This document shows positions 25,401 through 34,058 of a stretch of 64,000 bases of DNA, in pieces. The translations under genes were made by a program, and so were the position numbers. The notes beneath the pieces are model-generated. The model did not search any database. It was not told the DNA's origin and saw nothing but the letters and a program-made list of their open reading frames with translations. The stretch is from an uncultured Acetatifactor sp. (GTDB taxonomy: Bacteria; Bacillota; Clostridia; Lachnospirales; Lachnospiraceae). Each line of letters opens with the position of its first letter. Within the stretch, counting starts at the first letter, position 1. The DNA lies in the NCBI GenBank assembly GCA_910578815.1, contig CAJTSE010000005.1:62001-126000 (forward strand). Direction: 5' to 3'.

Positions 25401-25636
25401 TGGTGCTGATGGATGTGCAGATGCCGGTGATGAATGGATATGAAGCCACAAAGGCCATCCGTAAACTTGCTGATAAGCGGCTGGCATCCATTCCTATTCT
25501 TGCCATGACTGCAAATGCCTTTGAAGAGGATAAGCAGGAGGCCTTGAGAAGCGGCATGGACGGACATATTGCCAAGCCCATTGACATTGATAAATTATTG
25601 GAGACTCTGGATCAGGTGCTTGAGGTGCTTGGGTAA
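22475..25636 (+). CDS. Hybrid sensor histidine kinase with PAS domains and two receiver domains
   Basis: The protein has 1053 residues; the ATG at 22475 follows AGGAGG, and longer frames upstream lack a site. Order: a receiver-like or degenerate N-terminal domain (1-120), PAS (about 130-250), PAS (about 262-380), a further sensory segment, HisKA with SHDIRTPMNAI (His about 550), HATPase (NLLSNAVKYT, DTGIGMSEE, GTGLGMAI), then receiver 1 (VVDDD, IIDWLLPDMNG) and receiver 2 (LTEDNELNQ, VLMDVQMPVMNG). No membrane segments are visible, so it is a cytosolic sensor. There is no DNA-binding partner next to it; the output must be elsewhere. The signal is unknown. Confidence 0.92.
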   Translation: MYHCHVCFYFTGSQGKLSGIVRSMVAPDAFEYEFTESESPAETAAAKADVIFADLSNLDAEKAVQELALWKKPGAELILLSGGEQIEEWGENLSLVTDIWTLPMTEAEFRFRLLRWQEAYKMQKDYWQADQYLESVINGTPDLIWYKDKNGIHEKVNDSFCKTVNKTKEQVQGSGHAYIWDVEEDDPACIESERIVMESRKTCVSEEIIQTGGGKRVLTTYKSPLYDMDGSVMGTVGVAIDVTKEHDYAKELIKKNQTLEMLFTTMDCGMICHTLDGTRVISINQAALNILGYESLEELKRDGFFVIASSVVEEDKEKLQRSIQAMKNAGDSTSLEYRVRHKDGAIIHVLGSFKLVEENGELYCQRFLLDRTAQKLQEEEERLKEERRKMELVHALSIDYNLVCFWDLDTGAGQSLRIGECAENILESIFNGGLTYDEAMDRYIEAGVYEQDKEPLRQAVSRENLKNELQKKPVYHINYRTTCCGELRYFQMKVVRAGEWDKSRGIILGFRSVDEETRSERERRTLLENALSQANRANKAKSVFLSNMSHDIRTPMNAIIGFTSLASTHIDNKEQVQEYLKKIMSSGNHLLSLINDVLDMSHIESGKIHLEEEACSLPDIMHELHNIIQADVHAKQLDLYMDAVDIHNEEIYCDRLRLNQVLLNLLSNAVKYTRAGGMVSMKVIEKPGTSAGNAVYEFHIKDTGIGMSEEFVAHIFEPFEREHNSTISGIQGTGLGMAITKNIVDMMNGTIEVTSKQGAGTECIVSLPLRLNGEKKQPQAIPELSGFRALVVDDDFNTCDNVSCMLQQIGLRAEWTLSGKEAVLRTRQALTRNDPYFVHIIDWLLPDMNGVEVARRIRQETGKNVPIIVLTAYDWTDIEDEAREAGVTAFCSKPLFFSELRGCLYSIVNEDSRKREKNESRESLRTGRILLTEDNELNQEIAVAILEEAGFTVDVAGNGQIAVDMLSSSEAGYYQVVLMDVQMPVMNGYEATKAIRKLADKRLASIPILAMTANAFEEDKQEALRSGMDGHIAKPIDIDKLLETLDQVLEVLG

Positions 25637-25688
25637 AGAGACAAGAGGGATTCTCTCAAAGATAATTCCGGTAAAAAGGTATAAGGCG

Positions 25689-25733
25689 GCCTCCTGTCGC
25701 ATATTCTCAAATAGGATATGACAGGAGGCTTTT
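25689..25733 (+). promoter_or_regulatory. Hairpin overlapping the spoIVA ribosome binding site, terminator-like
   Basis: GCCTCCTGTC (25689-25698) is perfectly complementary to GACAGGAGGC (25720-25729) and four T follow. The downstream arm contains the AGGAGG ribosome binding site (25723-25728) of spoIVA. The structure can therefore both end transcription from the kinase gene and hide the spoIVA translation start in any read-through RNA. A transcript starting inside the hairpin would escape both. Confidence 0.7.
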
Positions 25734-25736
25734 GCT

Positions 25737-27218
25737 ATGGAACATGTATCGACCACATACGACTTGTATCACGATATTCAGCAACGCACGGGAGGAGAAA
25801 TCTACATAGGGGTGCTGGGGCCGGTCCGTACCGGGAAATCCACCTTCATCAAGCGATTTATGGAAGAAATGGTGCTTCCTAATATGGAGGATGAGCATGC
25901 CAGGGAGAGGGCCCAGGATGAACTGCCCCAGAGCGCGGGAGGAAAGACAATTACTACCACGGAACCTAAATTTATCCCCAATGAGGCGGCGAAGGTCAGT
26001 TTAAGCGGCGACATTGCCGTGTCGGTCAGGCTTATTGACTGTGTGGGATACATGGTGGAGGGCGCAGCAGGCCATATGGAAGAAGATACAGAGAGAATGG
26101 TAAAGACGCCCTGGTTTGACCATGAGATACCCTTTACTCAAGCGGCGGAGGTGGGCACCGATAAGGTTATGAATGATCATTCTACCATTGGATTGGTGAT
26201 CACCACAGACGGCAGCTTTGGCGAGATTCCCAGGGCCAATTATCTGGAGGCCGAGGAAAGGACGATTCTGGCACTGAAGAAGCTGCGTAAGCCTTTTCTG
26301 GTACTGGTGAACAGCCAGAAGCCATATTCCGAAGATGCGAAAAAAACGGTGGCGGAGCTGGAAGAGAAATACGGAGTGTCTTCTATCGCTGTGAATTGTG
26401 AGCAGCTGAAAAAGGAAGACATCAACATGATTCTGGAAAATGTACTTTATGAATTTCCTATTTCAGCAATAGAATTTTATTGCCCTAAGTGGGTGGAGAT
26501 GCTTTCGGAAGACAATCGGATGAAGCAGGATTTGATTGAAAAGGTGAAGCTTATCATGAAGGATTACTCTACCATCCGCAATGTGCTGGAGAAGCCGGTG
26601 GATCTGGAGAGTGAGTACATAAGGCGCTGCAAGACGGATACCATCTCTCTTTCAGACGGTTGTATCAGAGTTACCCTGGATGTGGAGGATTCCTACTACT
26701 ATGAAATGCTGACGGAGATGGTGGGGGAGAATATTGCTGACGAGTATCAGCTGATCAGCAAGCTGAAGAGCTTTGCGGCCATGAAGCATGAATATAACAA
26801 GGTGCTGGATGCGGTCAATATGGTCCGTATCAAGGGATACGGCGTTGTCACTCCGGACCGGGAGGAAATCGTTCTGGAAAGACCTGAATTGATTAAGCAT
26901 GGCAATAAATTCGGGGTGAAGATTAAGGCTTCCAGTCCCTCCATTCATATGATCCGGGCAAATATTGAGACGGAGATTGCGCCGATTGTAGGAACCCAGG
27001 AGCAGGCGGAGGATCTGATTACTTTTATCAATCAGACAGACGCACAGAGCGGTATTTGGGGCACAAACATATTTGGGAAAACGGTGGAGCAGCTGGTGAA
27101 CGACGGGATCACAGCCAAGGTGGCGGTCATTGGAGAAGAGAGTCAGATTAAGCTGCAGGACACCATGCAGAAGATTGTCAATGACAGCAACGGAGGTATG
27201 GTGTGCATTATTATATAA
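25737..27218 (+). CDS. spoIVA: Stage IV sporulation protein A, spore coat ATPase
   Basis: The protein has 493 residues, the usual size. Walker A is GPVRTGKST near residue 26, and the family pattern TITTTEPKFIPNEA and DCVGYMVEGA follow. SpoIVA polymerises by ATP hydrolysis on the forespore surface and forms the base layer of the spore coat. It shows that the organism is a spore former. It is expected to be made in the mother cell under sigma-E; I could not identify a convincing sigma-E promoter. Its translation start lies in a hairpin. Confidence 0.97.
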   Translation: MEHVSTTYDLYHDIQQRTGGEIYIGVLGPVRTGKSTFIKRFMEEMVLPNMEDEHARERAQDELPQSAGGKTITTTEPKFIPNEAAKVSLSGDIAVSVRLIDCVGYMVEGAAGHMEEDTERMVKTPWFDHEIPFTQAAEVGTDKVMNDHSTIGLVITTDGSFGEIPRANYLEAEERTILALKKLRKPFLVLVNSQKPYSEDAKKTVAELEEKYGVSSIAVNCEQLKKEDINMILENVLYEFPISAIEFYCPKWVEMLSEDNRMKQDLIEKVKLIMKDYSTIRNVLEKPVDLESEYIRRCKTDTISLSDGCIRVTLDVEDSYYYEMLTEMVGENIADEYQLISKLKSFAAMKHEYNKVLDAVNMVRIKGYGVVTPDREEIVLERPELIKHGNKFGVKIKASSPSIHMIRANIETEIAPIVGTQEQAEDLITFINQTDAQSGIWGTNIFGKTVEQLVNDGITAKVAVIGEESQIKLQDTMQKIVNDSNGGMVCIII

Positions 27219-27298
27219 TGAAATACCGGTGAAGGCACTCAGCAGACATAACAGATAAAAGAAAGTATAAGAATATAAAAAGTCTGGCTGTTAAAGAA

Positions 27299-27333
27299 GC
27301 CACGGATTTCCGGAAGGGGTCTGTGGCTTTTTT
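27299..27333 (+). terminator. Rho-independent terminator after spoIVA
   Basis: GCCAC (27299-27303) pairs with GTGGC (27323-27327), with more imperfect pairing inside, followed by six T. Confidence 0.75.
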
Positions 27334-27408
27334 ATTTGACAATTTAAGGATTATTTAATAACTTTAATGCTATAACAGGATCAGAATAAAAACGGAAGGA
27401 GAAACAGC

Positions 27409-29757
27409 ATGTATTTACAAATACTGAAAAAGGATTTAAAACGCAAGAAGACCATGAATATGATCCTGTTGATTTTTGTGATTCTGGCGGCAACGTTTAT
27501 TGCCGGCAGCGCAAATAATCTGCTTACTGTAAGCAGTGCACTGGATTCGTTTCTGGAGAAGGCGGATGCCCCAGATTACTGGTTTGCCTCTACGAATAAC
27601 GGGGACATTGAAAAATTCGAGGAATTTGCGGCGGAAAACGGTTATGATTATTTCATTTCCCGGATGATCCAGATTGAGCCTAAAAATGTTCTGGTGGAGG
27701 GCGAGAAGCTCGAATATTCCAATACGCTGACCTTGTCAAACTTAGGCGGCATTAAAATCTTCGATAAAGATAATAAAGAAATCACACAAATAAACGACGG
27801 AGAAATATATGTTACGCATGTGATGTTCTCATCTGCTCAAAACGACTTTCACGTGGGCGGAAAGATTGTGATCAGTCAGGGGGAAATCGAGAAGGAGTTT
27901 ACGATAAAGGGGTATACAAAGGATGCTCTCTTTGGCTCGGCCATGGTGGGAATGAACAGATTTCTGGTAAGTGAAAATGACGCTGAACTGTTTGACAATG
28001 AAAAAGCGGCGGTCTGCAGATCGGTGGAGGTTCGCACGAAGGATGCCGGGTACAGGGACAAATTTAATGAGCTTGGCTTAAATACCGTGATGTTTGTGGA
28101 TCGCTCCATGATTAAAATGATGTATTTTATGGAAATGCTCATTGCGGCGATTCTGCTGGTGGTGAGTGTGTGCCTGATCTTTATATCCATGGTAATTTTG
28201 CGGTTTATTATTCATTTTACCATTGCCGAGGAATTCCGTGAGATCGGTGTCATGAAGGCAATCGGGATAAAAAACAGCAGGATCCGCGGGCTGTATATCG
28301 TAAAATATCTGGCGATCGCTTTCATCGGAACCGGGACAGGTATCATTTTAAGCATTCCTTTCAGTAAGATTATGATAGAGAGGGTTTCCGCAAAAATCGT
28401 CATTGCCGGGGAAGACAATATTTTCATTAATTTTGGAGCGGCAATTCTGGCAGGAGCGGCAGTGGTACTGTTCAGCTATCTCTGCACCGGAAAGATCCGC
28501 AGATTTTCTCCCATCGACGCAATCCGGATCGGTGAAACGGGGGAGCGTTTTAAGAAAAAGGGAGCCTTACATCTTGGCAGCTCTCATTTTCCTGCAGTAT
28601 TGTTTCTGGCGGTAAACGATATATTCAGCGGGTTTAAGGCGTATATCTCCATGATTATTATTTTCATTTTAGGAACGCTGCTGGTGATCATTCCGGTAAA
28701 TACCATCAACACGCTGCGGTCGGATCATCTCATCACCATGTTTAATATGACGGAAAGCGATCACATCATCTCCAGAGAGCTGCTTTTTAATCCCAATGAG
28801 GATAATGAGGCTAAAATTGAAAGACAGTTTTTAGAGGTAAAGGAGATGTTTGCCGAAAACGGAATAGAAACAGAGGTTTTTCAGGAAATCATGTTCCGCA
28901 GCAATGTCAGCAAGGGAGAAAGACGTACAAATTCCCTGTCCTTTCAGGGCCGGGGAGGTGTGACAACCGACGAGTATGTTTACATCGAAGGAACGCCGCC
29001 TTCAAACGTTCATGAAGTGGCACTGACTTATCTGACGGCAGGGCAGATCGGAGCAAAGATCGGTGACGATGTGGAGATCAAGGTGGGAGAAGACACAAAG
29101 GTCTACATAGTGACTGCCATCACCCAAAGCATGAATAATATGGGCGAGGGCGTGCGCTTTTATCAGGACGCGGAGCTGGATTATAATTATGCGGCAGGGA
29201 GCTTTGGAATTCAGGTAAATTACAGGGACGACCCGGACGAGGATGAGCTTGCGGCCCGTAAGGCTCTGCTGGAGAAGCTGTATCCCGATGCCAGGATTTA
29301 TACGTCAGGGGGCTATATCGGCTATATGATTGGTGATGTAGCAAGCCAGGTTGACAGTATCAAGGTACTGATTTTGAGTATTATTCTGGCAATCAACGCG
29401 CTGGTGGCAGTGTTGATGGTAAAGAGCTTTATCACCAGAGAAAAAAGTGAGATTGCATTGTTAAAGGCCATCGGCTTCCACAACGGATTTCTTATCCTGT
29501 GGCAGACTCTGCGGATCGGAATTGTATTGATTTTGTCGGTGTTTGTGGGAGCGCTTATTTCCGGGCCGCTGTCCACCCTGATTATTACACCGATCTTTCG
29601 GATGATGGGAGCGTACAGCATTCAATTTGAAATCCGGATTCTGGAAATCTATGTGCTGTATCCCCTGGCAGTACTTGGAGTGACGGCTTTTGCGGCATTT
29701 CTTTCGGCACGGGGACTGCGGAAAATATCTTCCGCGGATATTTCGAATAACGAATAA
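27409..29757 (+). CDS. FtsX-type ABC transporter permease
   Basis: The protein has 782 residues. One membrane helix near the N-terminus, a large outside domain (about 40-240) and a three-helix FtsX block (about 245-370, with EFREIGVMKAIGIKNSRI) are followed by a second copy of the same plan (helix near 405, outside domain about 430-640, FtsX block with KSEIALLKAIGFHN). This is the build of MacB/LolE- and antimicrobial-peptide-type permeases. GAAGGAGA precedes the start, and a possible TTGACA box lies at 27336. The ATPase, response regulator and kinase genes follow in order, so it is probably a peptide-sensing or resistance transporter. Confidence 0.88.
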   Translation: MYLQILKKDLKRKKTMNMILLIFVILAATFIAGSANNLLTVSSALDSFLEKADAPDYWFASTNNGDIEKFEEFAAENGYDYFISRMIQIEPKNVLVEGEKLEYSNTLTLSNLGGIKIFDKDNKEITQINDGEIYVTHVMFSSAQNDFHVGGKIVISQGEIEKEFTIKGYTKDALFGSAMVGMNRFLVSENDAELFDNEKAAVCRSVEVRTKDAGYRDKFNELGLNTVMFVDRSMIKMMYFMEMLIAAILLVVSVCLIFISMVILRFIIHFTIAEEFREIGVMKAIGIKNSRIRGLYIVKYLAIAFIGTGTGIILSIPFSKIMIERVSAKIVIAGEDNIFINFGAAILAGAAVVLFSYLCTGKIRRFSPIDAIRIGETGERFKKKGALHLGSSHFPAVLFLAVNDIFSGFKAYISMIIIFILGTLLVIIPVNTINTLRSDHLITMFNMTESDHIISRELLFNPNEDNEAKIERQFLEVKEMFAENGIETEVFQEIMFRSNVSKGERRTNSLSFQGRGGVTTDEYVYIEGTPPSNVHEVALTYLTAGQIGAKIGDDVEIKVGEDTKVYIVTAITQSMNNMGEGVRFYQDAELDYNYAAGSFGIQVNYRDDPDEDELAARKALLEKLYPDARIYTSGGYIGYMIGDVASQVDSIKVLILSIILAINALVAVLMVKSFITREKSEIALLKAIGFHNGFLILWQTLRIGIVLILSVFVGALISGPLSTLIITPIFRMMGAYSIQFEIRILEIYVLYPLAVLGVTAFAAFLSARGLRKISSADISNNE

Positions 29758-29809
29758 AAGCAGGCAGCCGATTATCAGTCAAATAATATCATAAAGGAGC
29801 GATTTTCAT

Positions 29810-30574
29810 ATGAAAACGATTTTAGAGGTGAAGGATCTTTGCAAAACTTATGTGTTAAATAAAAGACAGAACAATGTCCTGAAAAATGTAAATTTCCGTA
29901 TTGAAGAGGGAGAGATGACGGCGGTTATGGGGCCTTCCGGATCCGGAAAGTCAACGCTGCTGTATGCGGTTTCGGGAATGGATACGATTACGGCCGGGGA
30001 AGTAACGTTCTGCGGGAGAAATATCGGGGAGATGAACCAGAAGGAGCTTGCGGCCCTCAGGCTTGACGAGATGGGCTTTATCTTTCAACAAATGTATATG
30101 CTGAAAAATCTTTCGGTACTGGACAATATTATTTTTCCGGCCTGCCAGTCCCAAAAAGTGAAGGAGAAACGTCAGGAGACCCTGGAACGGGGGCACGAGC
30201 TGATGCGCCGGCTGGGAATCATAGACGTGGCGGATAATGACATTAACGAGGTTTCAGGAGGTCAGCTGCAGCGTGCCTGCATCTGCAGAAGTATGATCAA
30301 CAGGCCGAAAATGATCTTTGCGGACGAGCCCACGGGAGCCCTAAACCGTTCTTCCTCAGATGAAGTGATGGAAGAGCTTGCAGAGTTAAATTCTCTGGGA
30401 ACCACGATTATGCTGGTCACTCATGATGTAAAGGTGGCGGCAAAATGTACAAGAATCCTTTATATAGTTGATGGTAACATTAAAGGGGAGTATAATTTAG
30501 GCAGGTATGAAAGGGAGAAGCTGCGAGATCGTGAACGGACCATAAACGGCTGGCTGATGGAGATGGGCTGGTAG
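29810..30574 (+). CDS. ABC transporter ATP-binding protein (LolD/MacB-type)
   Basis: The protein has 254 residues. Walker A is GPSGSGKST near residue 43, the signature is a variant, VSGGQLQRA, Walker B is MIFADEPTGALN, and the H-loop is MLVTHD. The sequence is typical of the MacB/LolD/BceA group that works with FtsX-type permeases. It lies 52 bases after the permease gene and would power it. The C-terminal 30 residues are an extra charged tail. Confidence 0.93.
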   Translation: MKTILEVKDLCKTYVLNKRQNNVLKNVNFRIEEGEMTAVMGPSGSGKSTLLYAVSGMDTITAGEVTFCGRNIGEMNQKELAALRLDEMGFIFQQMYMLKNLSVLDNIIFPACQSQKVKEKRQETLERGHELMRRLGIIDVADNDINEVSGGQLQRACICRSMINRPKMIFADEPTGALNRSSSDEVMEELAELNSLGTTIMLVTHDVKVAAKCTRILYIVDGNIKGEYNLGRYEREKLRDRERTINGWLMEMGW

Positions 30575-30696
30575 CAGTTGTTGTGCCGGTCCGCGCGGGC
30601 TTCTTCCGGTTTTGCACCAATGTTTGTACCGGCTGCGCCGGTATGCCGGGGATTATGAGTTTCTGCGTAAGGACAGAGATGATGGGAGGACAGAAT

Positions 30697-31359
30697 TTGA
30701 CGGATATATTGGTGGTGGAGGATAATAAAGAACTGGCGGGGATATTGTGTGATTTTCTGCGTGCAGAGGGTTACACTGTATCTGCCGCCGAAAATGGTGA
30801 AAAGGCATTGCTGCTGTATCAAAGATATGGCGCAAGGCTTGTTGTGCTTGATATTATGCTGCAGAAGGGAGACGGATTTTCCGTCTGTGAGAGGATACGG
30901 AAGGACAGCAACACGCCGATTTTGATTGTGAGCGCGAAAACCGATAAGGACGATAAGCTGCTGGGGTTGAATCTGGGGGCGGACGATTATATTGAAAAGC
31001 CCTATGATATTGACATCCTGCTTGCAAAGATCAGCGGTATCTTCAAACGCAGATATTCTCTGGACGAGCTGACGGACGGAGATATTCGCGTCAACAAGAT
31101 CAGCCGCGTAATATATCGGAGAGATCAGCAGATAGAAATGACGGCGAAGGAATTTGAACTGCTGGTGTTGCTGATGGAAAACAGGGGCAGAACTCTCTCA
31201 AAGGAATATATTTTCAATACTGTCTGGGGAAGCGACAGTTTTTCGGAACAGCAGACCCTGACGGTCCACATAAAATGGCTCAGACAGAAAATAGAAGAAG
31301 ATCCGAAGAATCCGAAAAGGATTTTAACGGTTTGGGGAGTGGGGTACAGATACTCATGA
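30697..31359 (+). CDS. OmpR-family response regulator
   Basis: The protein has 220 residues from a TTG start at 30697, preceded by GGGAGGA at a 6-base distance and giving the standard beginning MTDILVVEDN. ATG codons at 30679/30682 are alternatives. The receiver has VVEDN and VVLDIMLQKGDG (phospho-acceptor Asp) and ends in the typical K-P. The C-terminal winged helix has the OmpR ending (LTVHIKWLRQKIEEDPKNPK, then VWGVGYRYS). It overlaps the kinase gene by 4 bases and probably controls the transporter genes upstream. Confidence 0.92.
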   Translation: MTDILVVEDNKELAGILCDFLRAEGYTVSAAENGEKALLLYQRYGARLVVLDIMLQKGDGFSVCERIRKDSNTPILIVSAKTDKDDKLLGLNLGADDYIEKPYDIDILLAKISGIFKRRYSLDELTDGDIRVNKISRVIYRRDQQIEMTAKEFELLVLLMENRGRTLSKEYIFNTVWGSDSFSEQQTLTVHIKWLRQKIEEDPKNPKRILTVWGVGYRYS

Positions 31360-32591
31360 GAGGGTTTCGAAAAGTATTTGCGTCGGTGGTTTTTCTAATC
31401 GTGGGAATCATTGTACTGATTAATTTCATTTTGTACTTTCTGAAGTTGCCGGAAAACGGCAGGCCTTACCGGGTTGAAATCAATCGGATTGCTCTGCAGA
31501 TTGAACAGGAGGGACCAGAAAGTGTTGTGCTGTCGGAATACGAATATGTCGATGCCGTGGTTAAATACGGAGAACATTTTTATGAGACTGCAAGCGATTA
31601 TGCAGTGCGTGAAATCAATGGTGAATTGTATCGTTTTGATTATACGATGAAGGACAATGCAGGAGACAGGCATGTTCTATTGATCGTAAATACAGGCCTG
31701 GCGGTGATGAGCATTATGGTTCTGGGAAGTCTGCTTTTTGTGAGAAAGTGGATTCTGGTGCCATTTGAACGCCTGACGAATCTTCCGGCAGAGCTTTCCA
31801 AGGGGAACCTTACCGTACCCGTTAAGGAGAACGGAAACCGATTTTTCGGGAGATTTTTGTGGGGAATGGATCTGCTGAGAGAGAATCTTGAGCAGAAAAG
31901 AGCGCGGGAACTGGAGCTGCAGCGGGAAAAGAAGACTTTATTGCTGTCCTTGTCCCACGACATCAAGACGCCGCTATCCGCAATCAAATTATATTCAAAA
32001 GCATTGTCTCAAAACCTGTATCCTGATGAGGAAGGGCGGTGTATGATTGCGGAAAGCATCGGGAAAAACGCAGACGAAATAGAAGAATATGTTTCTCAGA
32101 TCATCACTGCTTCAAAAGAAGATTTTTTAAGCCTTGAAGTGGAAAACGGTGAATTCTACCTGTCTCGGCTGGTAGAAAGCATTTCTGCCTATTACGGTGA
32201 AAAGCTGGCTCTTGTAAAGCAGGAATTTGTGGTGGAAAAGTATAGAGATCAGCTGTTGGCCGGAGACCTGGACAGGAGCGTTGAAGTGCTGCAGAATATC
32301 ATGGAAAATGCGTTGAAATACGGTGACGGAAAGAAAATCGAACTTTTGTTTCCGGAAGAGGATGAGGAAGCCGTTCTCATTGCCGTAAGAAACCAGGGCT
32401 GTATGATGGATCCGGCAGATCTGCCCCATATATTCGAGAGCTTCTGGCGGGGAGCAAATGTCGGAAACAGACCAGGAAGCGGGCTCGGACTATACATTTG
32501 CAGACAGCTTATGCACAGGATGGGAGGAGAAGTTTTTGCGGAGATAAAGGGGGATCAGATCACCGTGACGGTAGTCTTTGGAAAAGCGTAA
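31356..32591 (+). CDS. Membrane sensor histidine kinase
   Basis: The protein has 411 residues. The ATG overlaps the regulator stop (ATGA). A first membrane helix is at about 7-28, an outside domain follows (30-115), a second helix is near 118-140, then a HAMP-like linker, HisKA with SLSHDIKTPLSAI, and an HATPase domain (NIMENALKYG, SGLGLYICRQL). It would sense an external signal and phosphorylate the regulator at 30697. Together with the ABC genes it forms the common transporter/two-component arrangement. Confidence 0.92.
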   Translation: MRGFRKVFASVVFLIVGIIVLINFILYFLKLPENGRPYRVEINRIALQIEQEGPESVVLSEYEYVDAVVKYGEHFYETASDYAVREINGELYRFDYTMKDNAGDRHVLLIVNTGLAVMSIMVLGSLLFVRKWILVPFERLTNLPAELSKGNLTVPVKENGNRFFGRFLWGMDLLRENLEQKRARELELQREKKTLLLSLSHDIKTPLSAIKLYSKALSQNLYPDEEGRCMIAESIGKNADEIEEYVSQIITASKEDFLSLEVENGEFYLSRLVESISAYYGEKLALVKQEFVVEKYRDQLLAGDLDRSVEVLQNIMENALKYGDGKKIELLFPEEDEEAVLIAVRNQGCMMDPADLPHIFESFWRGANVGNRPGSGLGLYICRQLMHRMGGEVFAEIKGDQITVTVVFGKA

Positions 32592-32607
32592 GACTTTAGC
32601 ATTGTCA

Positions 32608-32636
32608 TTGCTTTTTTATTCCAATTTCTGTATAAT
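32608..32636 (+). promoter_or_regulatory. Sigma-A promoter of the nucleoside salvage operon
   Basis: TTGCTT (32608-32613) and a perfect TATAAT (32631-32636) are 17 bp apart, about 50 bases before the purine nucleoside phosphorylase gene. Confidence 0.75.
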
Positions 32637-32686
32637 AAAAAGGTGAAAAGATCTTTTAAACAAAAATATTTAAGGAGGCGCCCAGG

Positions 32687-33541
32687 ATGAATGAAGTATA
32701 TGAAAAGCTTATGAGATGTTTTGACTGTGTGCGGAGAAAAACGGATTTTGTGCCCGAAATGGCTATTGTTTTGGGATCCGGACTGGGGGATTATGCGGAA
32801 AACATCCGGGTGGAGTTGGAACTGCCCTACGGTGAGATAGAAGGCTTTCCGGTGTCCACCGTACCGGGACATGCGGGGAAGTTTATTTTCGGATATGTTG
32901 AAGAGGCTCCCGTGGTCTGCATGAAAGGCAGAGTTCATTATTATGAGGGGTATCCTGTCAGCGACGTGGTGTTGCCTGCAAGGCTAATGAAGCTCCTGGG
33001 AGCGAAGATACTGTTTTTGACCAATGCGGCGGGGGGTGTAAACACTTCCTTTCATGCCGGAGACCTGATGCTGATAACGGATCAGATTTCTGTCTTTGCG
33101 CCAAATCCTCTCATCGGGGCAAATATAGACGAGTTGGGAGTTCGGTTCCCAGATATGAGTACGGTGTATGATAAAAATCTGCAGCGGATCATTCGTAAAA
33201 CTGCCGCGGAAAATGATATTTTTCTACAAGAGGGGGTTTATGCTCAGCTGACAGGCCCGTCGTTTGAGTCCCCCGCAGAGATCCGCATGCTGCGCACCTT
33301 AGGCTGTGACGCGGTGGGGATGAGTACGGTGGTGGAGGCGATAACTGCCAATCATATGGGCATGAAGGTATGTGGCATTTCCTGTATCTGCAATCTGGCG
33401 GCGGGAATGACGGCGGTTCCCTTAAGCCATGAAGAGGTACAGGAGGCGGCCGATCTGGCGGCACCGAAATTTAAGAAGCTTGTAACGGAGTCAGTAAAGG
33501 GCTTCCACCGAGAAATGCAGGAAATGCGAGATTTCTCATAG
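32687..33541 (+). CDS. Purine nucleoside phosphorylase (trimeric type)
   Basis: The protein has 284 residues, the usual size of PNP-I/XapA-type enzymes. Family motifs are VLGSGLGD at the N-terminus, STVPGHAGKF, GRVHYYEGY, FLTNAAGGVN, the QLTGPSFESPAEIRML segment and MSTVVEAITANHMGM. It splits purine (deoxy)nucleosides with phosphate. The start follows AAGGAGG. It leads an operon with cytidine deaminase and an amidohydrolase, consistent with nucleoside salvage. Confidence 0.95.
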   Translation: MNEVYEKLMRCFDCVRRKTDFVPEMAIVLGSGLGDYAENIRVELELPYGEIEGFPVSTVPGHAGKFIFGYVEEAPVVCMKGRVHYYEGYPVSDVVLPARLMKLLGAKILFLTNAAGGVNTSFHAGDLMLITDQISVFAPNPLIGANIDELGVRFPDMSTVYDKNLQRIIRKTAAENDIFLQEGVYAQLTGPSFESPAEIRMLRTLGCDAVGMSTVVEAITANHMGMKVCGISCICNLAAGMTAVPLSHEEVQEAADLAAPKFKKLVTESVKGFHREMQEMRDFS

Positions 33542-33587
33542 GTTAGCCTGCTGGTCCTGGGATTATGAGATTCCGCAGAGAGGAATC

Positions 33588-34058
33588 ATGGAGTTTAGTG
33601 TGGAGAATCGGAACGGAGAAGATCAGAAGAAAACAGATCTGCCTGACGCAGATCGTGCGGCCTTGATTCAGGCGGCACTGGAAGCCAGAAACGGCGCTTA
33701 TGTTCCCTATTCTCATTATGCGGTGGGGGCTGCGCTGCTAACGGATGCAGGTGAAATGATTACAGGCTGTAACATTGAGAACGCCTCCTACGGAGCGACT
33801 AACTGTGCAGAGCGGACGGCCTTTTTTAAGGCAGTGAGCCGGGGAATCAGAGGGTTTCAGGCCATTGCCATTGCCGGCGGCATGGAGGGGGAAGCGCCGG
33901 CGGACTATGCGTTTCCCTGCGGCATCTGCCGCCAGGTGATGCGGGAGTTCTGCCGGGATGATTTTCAGATCTTAGTTGTAAAAAGTACGGAGGACTATCA
34001 GGAATACCGCCTGGACGAGCTTTTGCCCTTTGGATTCGGAGGTGAATCAATCAGGTGA
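33588..34058 (+). CDS. cdd: Cytidine deaminase
   Basis: The protein has 156 residues. The zinc site is NCAERTA and PCGICRQ, as in the small tetrameric enzymes with three cysteine ligands, and the substrate motif is TGCNIENASYGA. It deaminates cytidine and deoxycytidine. The first about 20 residues are a non-conserved charged extension. It follows the phosphorylase by 46 bases and its stop overlaps the next start. Confidence 0.95.
   Translation: MEFSVENRNGEDQKKTDLPDADRAALIQAALEARNGAYVPYSHYAVGAALLTDAGEMITGCNIENASYGATNCAERTAFFKAVSRGIRGFQAIAIAGGMEGEAPADYAFPCGICRQVMREFCRDDFQILVVKSTEDYQEYRLDELLPFGFGGESIR

Noticed and set aside
25640..25736. Sigma-E promoter before spoIVA
   Set aside because: Partial matches to either box exist, but no pair with correct spacing and a CATA-type -10 was found.
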